DNA from: Brachynemurus nebulosus
Taxonomy: Eukaryota; Arthropoda; Insecta; Neuroptera; Myrmeleontidae
Length of the DNA stretch: 64,000 bases
NCBI GenBank assembly: GCA_035578155.1
Contig: JAPWDM010000020.1
Coordinates: 6,482,055 to 6,546,054, forward strand
Direction of reading: 5' to 3'
Under the pieces are notes generated by a model that saw nothing but the letters and a program-made list of their open reading frames with translations, searched no databases and had not been told where the DNA came from. Every line of letters begins with the position of its first letter. Position 1 is the first letter of the stretch. Both the position numbers and the translations under genes were made by a program. Below, in pieces: positions 52,020 through 64,000 of the stretch.

Positions 52020-53490
52020 TAGCGACTAATTAGTAAAAAAATATCCCGCAAATTTCATTTAGATAAGTGCAACAGATCCGGAGATATTGTGGTGGTTACA
52101 CCGGTTTTAGATTTAAGTCAGCCCCGCCATTATATCTCGGTAACGGCTGCGGCAAAAAAATTTTTTCGTTGATAAAAAAATAACAAAAAAATAGCAAAAA
52201 GATATCCCGTAAATTTCATTTGAATAAGTACAGCAGGTCCGGAGATATAGGGATGGCGGGGCTGACTTCAGACTTAAGTCAGCTCCGCCATTGTATCTCG
52301 GTAACGGCTGTGGCAAAAAAATTAATTCGTTGGTAAAAAAATAGCAAAAAAATATCCCGTAAATTTCATTTGAGTAAGTACATCAGGTCCGGAGATATAG
52401 GGGTGGCGGGGCTGACTTCAGACTTAAGTCAGCTCCGCCATTGTATCTCGGCAACGGCTGTGGCAAAAAAATTAATTTGTTGGTAAAAAAATAGCAAAAA
52501 AATAGCAAAAAAATATCCCGTAAATTTTATTTAAATAAGTGCAGCAGGTCCGGAGATGTAGGGGTGGCGGGGCTGACTTCAGATGTAAGTAAGCCCCACC
52601 ATTGTATCTCGATAACGGCTGCGGCAAAAAAATTAATTCGTTGGTAAAAAAAATAGCAAAAAAATAGCAAAAAAATATCCCGTAAATTTCATTTGAGTAA
52701 GTACATCAGGTCCGGAGATATAGGGGTGGCGGGGCTGACTTCAGACTTAAGTCAGCTCCGCCATTGTATCTCGGCAACGGCTGTGGCAAAAAAATTAATT
52801 CGTTGGTAAAAAAATAGCAAAAAAATAGCAAAAAAATATCCCGTAAATTTTATTTAAATAAGTGCAGCAGGTCCGGAGATGTAGGGGTGGCGGGGCTGAC
52901 TTCAGATGTAAGTAAGCCCCACCATTGTATCTCGATAACGGCTGCGGCAAAAAAATCAATTCTTTGGTAAAAAAATAGCAAAAAAATAGCAAAAAAATAT
53001 CCCGTAAATTTAATTTAAATAAGTGCAGCAGGTCCGGAGATATAGGGGTGGCGGGGCTGACTTCAGATATAAGTCAGCCCCACCATTGTATCACGGTAAC
53101 GGCTGCGGCAAAAAAATTAATTCGTTGGTAAAAAAATAGCAAAAAAATAGCAAAAAAATATCCCGTAAATTTCATTTAAATAAGTGCAGCAGGTCCGGAG
53201 ATATAGGGGTGGCGGGGCTGACTTCAGATATAAGTCAGCCCCACCATTGTATCTCGGTAACGGCTGCGGCAAAAAAATTAATTCGTTGGTAAAAAAATAG
53301 CAAAAAAATAGCAAAAAAATATCCCGTAAATTTCATTTAAATAAGTACACCAGGTCCGGAGATATAGGGGTGGCGGGGCTGACTTCAGATTTAAGTCAGC
53401 CCCCCCATTTTATCTCGGGAACGGTTGTGGCAAAAAAATCAATTCGTTGGTAAAAAAATAGCAAAAAAATAGCAAAAAAATATAGCCTAA
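52020..53490 (-). repeat. Right arm tandem array, nine ~161-bp units
   Basis: The landmark 'caggtccgg' falls at 52073, 52234, 52384, 52545, 52707, 52868, 53029, 53190 and 53351. All spacings are 161-162 bp except one of 150, where one 'aatagcaaaaa' stretch is missing. Alternating subtypes (for example 'agatgtaagtaagcccc' versus 'gacttaagtcagctcc') repeat in pairs, suggesting that multi-unit blocks were duplicated together. Confidence 0.92.
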
Positions 53491-53545
53491 GTGGGATCGC
53501 GGGGTCATGACTTGGCGGGGCTAGCTTCATAGACACGAACAGTTA

Positions 53546-55741
53546 GATGCAGTAATGGTTTGCAGTTTCCATCTAGAAAAAATATATTTTTCAAAATATT
53601 AATATACAAAATGCGTTGGGCCGTCCAAAATTCCATAGTTTGAAGAACTACCCATATAGTTCAACACTAATGAATTAACAACCGAATGGGAACTCGAAAC
53701 TTCTTTCTTATTCTGGTTTTAATGTCAATTCAATCTGTGGGATTCCAATACAGAAACTTTTAACATGTACAAAAGCAGAAATTGTATATTCTGTACGTAA
53801 AAATAAGAATAAGCAATTCAGAAATCGCACTGCTATCAGAATTACCTACTTTTCTATTAATCTGGGGCAATGGAATGAATAAATTTATTTATTAATAGCA
53901 AATAGCAAATACCATAAAGTAACGCCCACTACAATTAAACTGTATATTTTTGTGTGTATAACACAATTTAAAACTCTTAAAGGAAATTTTGGAATATAAA
54001 CGGTCCCAATTTACAAAATATGTATAAATAAAGTGTAAAAAATAATGTGGATGTCGTTTGTAGTAAGTCTCAAACACGAACATTGAGGTTAAACAATCAC
54101 GGTTAAAAATCTTGGACTAATTTTTTAATCCAACCTTAACTTACTGGAAAAAATAAATATTAAAATACTAAAATTAAATCCTGCCCTTATATTAAAATAT
54201 TTCCAATATTTTTTGGTATTCAAATTCAATCTATTTATATTATTTCCCATAATTTAAACCATTTTTTATTAAAATATAATACAAAATTATTTAAATCAGA
54301 AGATCGAAACCAAAAAATTACTAAAAAGCAATACACGGTATCTACATTTTTTGGTTTTGGTCTGTTTTTCGGACTTAAATTTAAACCATTTGGATTGAAT
54401 CAGTCAAATTTCAAAACAGTCACAGGTTGCTGTTATATATAGTAGCTCGCTGTGGTGCTGCCCGTTGTCGACGACTCGGTGTTCTCAAGGTATCTTGGTT
54501 GGTTACTATGTCCTCACTCCAACCTATTTAATTTATATATTGTTTTCTCTGTACTTTTTGGTTGGTTAGTTGCCTTAGTTGACGTAGTTAACATCAAGGA
54601 ACGTTTCTCACATATCAAAATATAGATATATAAATGCGTCACCGCACTCACCAATAAACAAGTACACACACAATTCGTTGCTTCTTCCTTCAACTATTTT
54701 GTTTGTATCGTAACTTAGGTCGGTCTTAAAACATTATAAAAATTCAAATTATTTTTTAACTTAGGTTTTTATACAAGGTACGTAATATCGATCATAAATA
54801 TTGAACGATATGAAAAAATATTCTCATTTTTTTTATCTATTATTTAGGTACCTACGCAACTACTATGGTTGTATGCATCGTTTGGGGTAATACATAATTG
54901 ATTTTGATATTGGAATGATTATTGATAGATGAGCGGTATGGTAATGTAGATGACATATCTCCCCCGTTTGGTTTCGAACTCAAGATCTACCAGACAAGAG
55001 CGAGGTGTTCTGATTTTTATTTATATCAAAATTCAAATATTTACCCGGACAACTTCGGCCATATAATGTAGCAGTCAGCGTAGAATTTAAGCACTTAATT
55101 ATCAATCATGTGGTAAGTCTTTGCAACTGACATTTAACTGACAATAATTCCAATTATTTTTCTCTTTATTTACAGGATTTATTCTATTATTATGAAAAAT
55201 TATAGTTTAAGAAAAAGTAAAAAATCAGAAGAATCTACTGAAAACGTTCAAGAAGAAATAAGACCATGAACTAAGTCCGGAAGATCTAATTTTCTTTTTT
55301 GGAAATTCACGTTTATTTTGTTTATTGTGAAAAAAATCAATAAAATGTTACTAATACAAAAAAATATTACTGCGTTTCAATATAACCTTCATTACAATAT
55401 TTAGTAATTAAAATATTAGACTTTAATACAGAAAATATTAAAATTTCAAACCAAAGAAACCTATCTTTTAATACATATTTGGTTTAAAATATAATCCACC
55501 GTTACTTATTTTTAGTACCTGTTGAATTTAGAATCGTAATATTCATAGTATTAGTTTGCAATACAACTGGAATAAAATTTGGTTTGGTGACTCTAATCCA
55601 AGTTCAATTAATTTTTAATATCAGTTATATTACAATGAATTTTTTAATATAAACAACCGATTAGATTTTAATAAAATTTTGGTGTTGCCATATATGTAAC
55701 CTCTGTAGATTACTTATTAATCCTATATTTTTAACCGTGAT
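53546..55741. other. Noncoding DNA, nothing firm
   Basis: A short frame from an ATG at 55192 (MKNYSLRKSKKSEEST...) ends after 25 codons. It follows a good-looking splice acceptor (tttctctttatttacag, 55157-55174), but I cannot connect it to any gene. The GC-richer patch at 54430-54720 has promoter-like and AATAAA-like words without a clear interpretation. Confidence 0.35.
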
Positions 55742-55910
55742 GTTTATCGTGTTTGCCACGAAATCTGTCTGCTACGTTCATTGTCTGTAGATACGAATGA
55801 AGCTTAATGGAGTTCTAACACGAACATAGAATTCCATTAAGCTTCATTCGTATCTACTATCTACAGACACTGAACGTAACAGACAGATTTCGTGGCAGAC
55901 AGGATAAATA
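55742..55910. mobile_element. Near-perfect ~165-bp hairpin (foldback MITE)
   Basis: The left arm 55751-55816 and right arm 55828-55900 are inverted copies (GCCACGAAATCTGTCTG at the outside, AAGCTTAATGGA at the inside). They have few mismatches, a 7-bp insertion in the right arm and an 11-base loop. Weaker pairing extends outward to about 55742 and 55910. No coding capacity. Confidence 0.75.
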
Positions 55911-56204
55911 TTGTTTAATGCTTTTATTATGAACATATTCGTACATACCGACAGACGATCCGTGTCTGTGCGGTTACGTTACGATAATATATAAATGAAT
56001 ACATTCATATGAAAAGCATTAAAGACAAAATTTGTTGTGTCTATCACTTTCAATGTCTGTAGATATAAATTAACCTTTATTGTTCAGAGATGCAGGTAAC
56101 AGAAACTAGTTTAAAGCGCGCGGGTAATAAATTCAGCAAAACTCAAATTTACACTAGTGTTACTGACAAATTTCAGAATTTGGAAAGTATTCCGTGATGA
56201 TAAA

Positions 56205-56479
56205 AGTGTGGGAAGCACTGTTATGATAAATACTTCTCAAAAGTAAAATTCAAAGAAACAAAAAAGTTATTCGATACTGGGATGAGACATATTCAAAGAA
56301 CATTTTTAAATTCAGTATTAATATCTGGAAAAAAGTCTCACATACCTTACTGGAATCAGGGTGGTTTTTATTATAAAGGCCTACCAAATTTCAGACTTAT
56401 CCCAAAATATCTTCAAGATATTACTTGGACAAAACATCGTGGAACACCTTGTATCCTTGTATATAATTATAATGAATAG
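56205..56479 (+). pseudogene. Unidentified ~91-residue open segment
   Basis: The frame is open from just after a TAA near 56202 to a TAG at 56479. It has an ATG at 56282 that is probably not the true start, because sensible-looking sequence (KCGKHCYDKYFSKVKF) precedes it. The composition (aromatic-rich, GGFYYKGLPNFR, WTKHRGTPC) is less biased than chance AT-rich frames. I do not recognise a family. It may be an exon or a fragment of a mobile-element protein. Confidence 0.3.
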
Positions 56480-57458
<979 letters not shown>

Positions 57459-57877
57459 TTGTTGATAATCATTTAGGGGTGATACTAATATATATGTATA
57501 TGTATAATCGATAATAATGCCCAAATTTTGAAATTCGATCTCATTACGAGTTACCAGTCCTCAACGTTTAAAATCTTTTTAGTGAAACTAAACGTAAAGT
57601 AAAATTCTTCTACTGTTGTTGAAGGACACACTATATATTCATTAATTTTAAGGAACTTAAGCATTATTCAAAAATGTAGAGTAATGACCATTACTCAATA
57701 CATTTCTGTCTATCAAATTTCACACAGGTTGCAAGTAATTTACATATAATTGACTTTGATCGTTTCCATAGATACCTATACGAACATCCGATTAAAACAA
57801 AATACGAATTTTAAAAAATAGGAAAAAGATGTAAAAAAAATAGCATTCTACTCGCTTGCAATGGCTATTACTCACTA

Positions 57878-59319
57878 ACAAGGAGCATCACGGGGGTGTA
57901 CCCCCCCCCCCCCCCCCCCCCGATTTTGTTTATTCTTTGATACGTTGTAGAACATCGAAAAATAAGAGACACCTATTTTTTTAGCGGCTGTAAAATGATT
58001 TGAAGGGGTGAAATCACCTTTCAAAAATTGGAGTAAAAATTTAGTTTGTCAAATATCTCGAAAACGGTAAGAGATAGAGCAAAAGTTTAATTTAACGATG
58101 TTTCTCTTTTTTAAAGAGTTATCTATTGATATGCAACTTGTTTAAATTACATCAACAGGGGTGGTTGGAGGTTAAAATTTAGGGGTTAGATTTACGAAAA
58201 GAGCGTAAAAAAGCAATATATGAAAATTTTGTTTACAGAGTTCAAATCTACGTGAAAAAATCTAATTGACCTGTTTTTGCTCAATTTCATAATATTTAGT
58301 TTAGGGGTGACTAACTAGAGGGTTACTGTATTGATATAATCATACTATTTGAGTAATTTGGAAACTATTCCATGGAAAATAGCTTAAGACAATTACAACA
58401 CCGTAAAAATGATATTCTCGAATTAAAACTTCAGTTTGATTAACACTGGAGAGGGAAGGGGGTGAATCTTCCTCTTAAATTACATTACGTTTTTATACAC
58501 TCATTTATATTATTAACATACTTGCGGAGGATAATAATGTCAAAATAAGTGTTTCGAAAGTTACGCTATCGTATGTATTATCCATCTTCAAATATATCGT
58601 TATTTTCGATCGATAATTTTCGATAACGAAAACGATATTTTGATAGTCGTAATACGTTTGGAACGCCCATAACTTGCTATCTTTAAGTACTATATATAAA
58701 CTTCCCCTATTAATATTAAAAATGATTGTATGTAATTTAAGAGGGTGACTCACTCTCCCCCCCCCCTCCAATGTTGATCAAACTGAATTTTGAATTCGAG
58801 AATATCATTTTTACGTTGTTACGATTGTTTTAAACTATTTTACATGAAGAAGTGCTCAAATAGTATGATTGTTATCAACACAGTCACCCTCTAGTTACTT
58901 ACCCCTAAACTAAATATTATGAAATTGAGCAAAAAGAGGTCAATTAGATTTTTTCACGTAGATTTGAAAACTGTAAACAAAGTTTTAATATATTGTATTT
59001 TTTACCCTCTTTTCGTAAAGTTAACCCCTAAATTTTAACCCCCAACCACCCCTGTTGACGTAATTTAAACAAATTGCATATCAATAGATAACTCTTTAAA
59101 AAAGAAAAATATCGCTACTGTAAACTTTTGCTCTATCTCTTACCGTTTTCGAGATATTTGACAAATTAAATTTTTACCCCAATTTTTGAAGGGTAATTTC
59201 ACGCCTTCAAACCGTTTTACAGCCGCTAAAAAAAATACGTGTCTCTTATTTTTCTTTGTTCTACAACATATAAAATAATAAACAAAATCGGAGAGGTACA
59301 CCCCCGTGATGCTCCTTGT
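57878..59319. mobile_element. 1.44-kb long-inverted-repeat element
   Basis: The left arm (57878 to about 58492) and right arm (about 58720-59319) are inverted copies over roughly 600 bp. They begin ACAAGGAGCATCACGGGGGTG at the left tip and end with the inverse at the right. The left arm has a run of 21 C at 57901-57921 where the right arm implies 'ctctcc'. The ~230-bp spacer has no coding frame. No target duplication was recognised directly at the tips. Related but more decayed elements are at 17416-18432 and 481-760. Confidence 0.8.
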
Positions 59320-59920
59320 CAGAAGAATTATGTCACGATGTCTTCGTGAGTAACAGCTATCATTACCCGCTCATTGAATAATATACTATTAACTTATAAT
59401 GAGTTTTAAAATACCAATGTATGATCTGCCTTACAAAGGGTTAAAGAGAACAATAAACATTTTATAAAATACGAGAAAGTATATAAGCACAAGAAAAAAA
59501 TATAACATGGAATATTTAACGTAAGAAGAAAATATATTTAAAAATTTATAAAATATGTTAAAAAAAAGACTATATTGCAAAAACTGAGTAGTGGAAATTT
59601 ATAATAATAAGCAAAATCAAGAAAGATGGTGAGACGGATAATTATCCGAGACGGAAAGTGAGATAGCGTAAGTTATATATCAGCAAATTAATTTATTTTC
59701 CATATGAAACGTAGGTAATATTTGCTTCCTTTAAAAATAGTGTGATTTTGAGAACATACTTTATTATCGCACAATAATCATTATTTAGAAAAAAATTCAT
59801 CCCATGGTCACATTATATAACATTACGAAAATTAAGATACGACTGTCGCATAGTAACAGTAGTTTGGAGAATTTACTTCTATCGTATTTGTTGTAAGTTT
59901 TGAAAAAATGTATTTAAAAT
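59320..59920. other. AT-rich noncoding DNA, nothing recognised
   Basis: Nothing that I can support. Confidence 0.45.
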
Positions 59921-60136
59921 ACCCCTGTCGCAGCATCCTGCATAACATAGCGAATTTCAATAAAAATTCGTTTTTCTTGAAAACCAGTTTACATAGAATA
60001 AAAGTTCAAAAACCTTCTTATGTGATTGTTATCCATTGGTGTAAAAAACTTTTGAATTTGGGGAAATTTTGACAAAAAACTAATTTTTTTCACGAAAAAT
60101 GCTCAAAATACCATGTTTTAGGCATCGAAAATTCGC
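59921..60136 (+). repeat. (TA)n repeat family, deleted copy without the (TA)n tract
   Basis: It starts 'acccctgtcgcagcatcctgcataacatagcgaatttc' (split here: the first 20 bases match 8289-8308) and ends 'gaaaattcgct'. The middle with the microsatellite is missing. Confidence 0.6.
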
Positions 60137-60495
60137 TAAAATGTATAATTTATTCTTCAATAAAAACATTTACGTTATTTTCATGTCTTTTTTTTCTGTT
60201 AACACAAACCAAACAACTTCAAAGATTTTATAATCAGCAGAATGATCTAAGTGATTCTTTAAGTAAAAAATTTAATCGCAAAATGTTTGAAACTACAAAG
60301 TGCTCAAAGACTACAGTGTTCAGATAGGCAATTGTATAATTTAATTGACTAATTCAAACATTTTCTTCTATAACTTCTTGGGTAGAGGATTTTATTTTCT
60401 CAAGGGTTAAACACAAATACTTATTTCCAATAATGATTTTATCACGTTTTATCCACTTAGATCCTTATGGTTCTAACTCCTTTTATACATATGTA
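60137..60495. other. Noncoding DNA, nothing recognised
   Basis: Nothing that I can support. Confidence 0.4.
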
Positions 60496-60834
60496 CATAA
60501 TTGGAGACATGAGTGGATGAAGGTGTTATGTAACGTTTTTTTTCAAAATACCATTTTTTGTAAAATTTTGTAATATTCTATACTAAAGTATCATATAATT
60601 TGGTTTCATTACGCCTAATAGTTTTGTAGAAATTTAATAATAAACACTTGCTATTGTCTGAGAAGTATATGTAAATAAAAACTTTCAAAACCTTCTATTG
60701 TAAAATTATAAAAAATGTCCCATACATTGTATGGGAAGTCAATGTATATTAAATAAAAACTTTCAAACCCTTCTATTGTAAAATTATAAAACATGTTACA
60801 TAACACCTTCATCCACTCATGCGTCTTCAATTAT
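60496..60834. mobile_element. ~335-bp MITE with ~35-bp inverted ends and internal direct repeat
   Basis: 'catgagtggatgaaggtgtt' near the left end (60509-60528) is exactly inverted near the right end (60802-60821), and pairing continues outward through 'taattggagac'/'gtcttcaatta'. Inside, a ~45-bp segment ('aaataaaaactttcaaa.cc...') occurs twice (about 60673 and 60750). The copies are separated by the palindrome CCCATACATTGTATGGG (60719-60735). Confidence 0.65.
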
Positions 60835-61514
60835 GCGCAGTATATGTACTCTCTTGTGTGTATTAGTGAGGTAACCTATCTTACATACGTATGTACATAA
60901 TACTACACACGTATGTATGTGGTACGTATACCGTGTTAATACGACGGTAACAATATGACTATAGAATGACAACAACTGAAACACACTCATCGAGTGCTAC
61001 CGAATGAATGACTACTAAGTAGCCTAATGTGCCCAGAAATGCCCATGAGTGATTACAGAAAAGAGATAGTTGTACTCCTTTAGTGTTCTATGAGATCAAC
61101 GATGTGACGATGCCAACTAAATTCTCACGAAGTTGACCAAAGTAGGAAAGTGTTGACTGTTGAGTTTATAACATACATATGTAGTGTATATATGTATATA
61201 GTCAAATGGTGCAATAAATATATATACATATTATGTATATTATGTATTATCTAATTATTGTTAATAAGAGGGTTCCAAAGAAAATTTTCGAAACTTATAA
61301 TTTCGTGCTTTAATATTATCTTTTGCCACTCGTGCTTTAATATTTTTTATTTTAAGGGAATACTTTCATTTTTAAAGGCAGTATAATACGTTAGTGATGT
61401 CAAAGATATTCAGGGAAAAAAGAACGTAAATATACAAATTTAAAGTAATGGTATCTCTTACCTTTTTTATATATGAGTCAATCTTGGATGAATTATTCAA
61501 CCAGACACGTCCGA

Positions 61515-61696
61515 TGCTAGGGACATGGTGCTTTGGGCATTTTTCGTGAAAACAATTTGTTTTTGACACCATTGGAAAGAGACGGAAAATCACATAAAGA
61601 AAGATTTTAATTATTCTATGTTAATTAGTTTCCGAGGAAAACTACTTTCGTAAACGGAAATTCGCCATGTTATGCAGAATGCTGCGACAGGGGGTA
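61515..61696 (-). repeat. (TA)n repeat family, 5' half, minus strand
   Basis: Read on the minus strand it begins 'accccctgtcgcagcattct' and continues 'gcataacatggcgaatttccg', as in the other copies. It ends before the (TA)n position. Confidence 0.6.
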
Positions 61697-61926
61697 TATT
61701 TTTATAATATATACTATATATACAATCATTTTCAATAGAATAACTTGAAAAAATGAAATTTTACAACGTGTGTAAAAAAGTTTGAAATACAATATCCTAA
61801 TAATATTGGAACTATGTATAATAATATACACAATAAATAAACAGTATGCAAATACAGAGAAATTATCAATATACCTACTTCATCACAAGAATGAAAATAT
61901 CTCTTGCGATATCTCTTGCTAATTAC

Positions 61927-62189
61927 ATATCGCACTAATAATACAATATTGTTGTAACTCAAAACAGATTATTTTTCAGAATCAACGAAAAACTAATTAA
62001 TAACTTCCTATTAAAGGTACAAAAAAATGAATGCTACCATAAATGTATTTTTTAAATGAAAATCAAGCAATTATCTTATTACCAATACTTTAAAAAAATA
62101 ATGATTGTGAAATTATTTATTTATGTGAATTTAATGTTATGTCAAATTCGAAAAATTGACATAACATTATTGTATTATTAGTGCGATAT
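61927..62189. mobile_element. 263-bp MITE with exact 22-bp inverted ends
   Basis: ATATCGCACTAATAATACAATA (first 20 bases at 61927-61946) is exactly inverted at 62168-62189. A second inverted pair (aatgttatgtcaa / ttgacataacatt) lies at about 62132-62168. No coding capacity; target duplication not clear. Confidence 0.65.
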
Positions 62190-62264
62190 ATTAATTGAGA
62201 TCTCAACCTGTAGAATGTACAAAGTTTACAGATTTTTCTCCGAAACTCTAACAAAAAACGGTCA

Positions 62265-64000
<1,736 letters not shown>

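Larger units (their letters stand above)
49252..53545. mobile_element. Foldback (MULE-type) transposon with 9-bp target duplication
   Basis: The element spans 49261-53536, and GAACAGTTA is duplicated exactly on both sides (49252-49260 and 53537-53545). The first ~60 bases of the two ends (GTGTCTATGAAGCTAGCCCC...) are inverted copies differing by one C. The left arm (49261-50461, 1201 bp) and right arm (51703-53536, 1834 bp) each consist of the unique tip, a 161-bp tandem array and a ~340-bp inner unique segment. The loop 50462-51702 has minus-strand coding remnants. Long tandem-built inverted repeats, a 9-bp duplication and a MULE-like transposase match the Drosophila FB/NOF design. Confidence 0.9.

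Noticed and set aside
49806..53314. Several 65-81 residue frames with near-identical sequences (PLPRYNGGA..)
   Set aside because: They translate the 161-bp tandem unit of the Foldback arms and occur in both arms on opposite strands.
49320..53490. CRISPR-like regular repeats
   Set aside because: The whole 161-bp unit repeats without unique spacers, and the context is a eukaryotic transposon.
54436..54734. Possible solo LTR (TG...CA with AATAAA)
   Set aside because: No target duplication and no matching partner or primer site; the TG/CA ends could be chance.

Overview
The window is a strongly AT-rich, gene-poor piece of an animal nuclear genome, almost certainly an insect. The best evidence is an env-carrying Ty3/gypsy element of the errantivirus type. 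It has a tRNA-Ser primer site and sits among Penelope-like, MULE/Foldback, Tc1-like and LINE remnants. I found no convincing host exon, tRNA, rRNA, CRISPR or bacterial-type operon. Order or genus cannot be fixed from the sequence; a hemipteran is a guess only.

Layout. 1-12175: AT-rich noncoding DNA with degraded repeats. These are an inverted-repeat element (2247-3027), partial copies of a (TA)n-bearing repeat (3310, 6270, 8290), a tandem repeat (4025-4600), a broken Tc1-like transposase (4699-5490) and a TTAA-flanked candidate MITE (10347-11210). 12176-14240: two Penelope-like (PLE) fragments joined head to head. 17416-19550: an inverted-repeat element and a TA-flanked MITE. 22540-24212 and 35798-37542: two inverted copies of a 1.7-kb repeat with a long (TA)n tract and ~160-bp internal tandem units. 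28034-29046: a GC-richer LINE 3' end with poly-A and target duplication. 34039-35109: an inverted-repeat element enclosing a broken cysteine-rich coding fragment.

41000-48428 is the centrepiece: a complete, apparently young errantivirus with identical LTRs. Its primer site, gag, pol (protease, RT, RNase H, integrase) and env are open, and it has a -1 slippery heptamer and a polypurine tract. A splice donor in the leader and an acceptor near the end of pol would place env in frame with the first AUG of the transcript. Without splicing, that AUG opens only an 8-codon uORF ahead of gag.

49252-53545 is a Foldback element: long inverted arms built from 161-bp tandem units (5 on the left, 9 on the right), a perfect 9-bp target duplication, and a loop with a truncated MULE-type transposase reading frame.

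53546-64000 holds more inverted-repeat elements: a 160-bp hairpin (55742-55910), a 1.44-kb long inverted repeat (57878-59319) and two small MITEs (60496, 61927). A cluster of (TA)n repeat-family copies runs to the window edge.

Taken together, the window is an island of mobile DNA dominated by inverted-repeat DNA elements, with one recent, potentially active retroviral insertion. All calls come from reading the sequence by eye; no alignment or database search was run.
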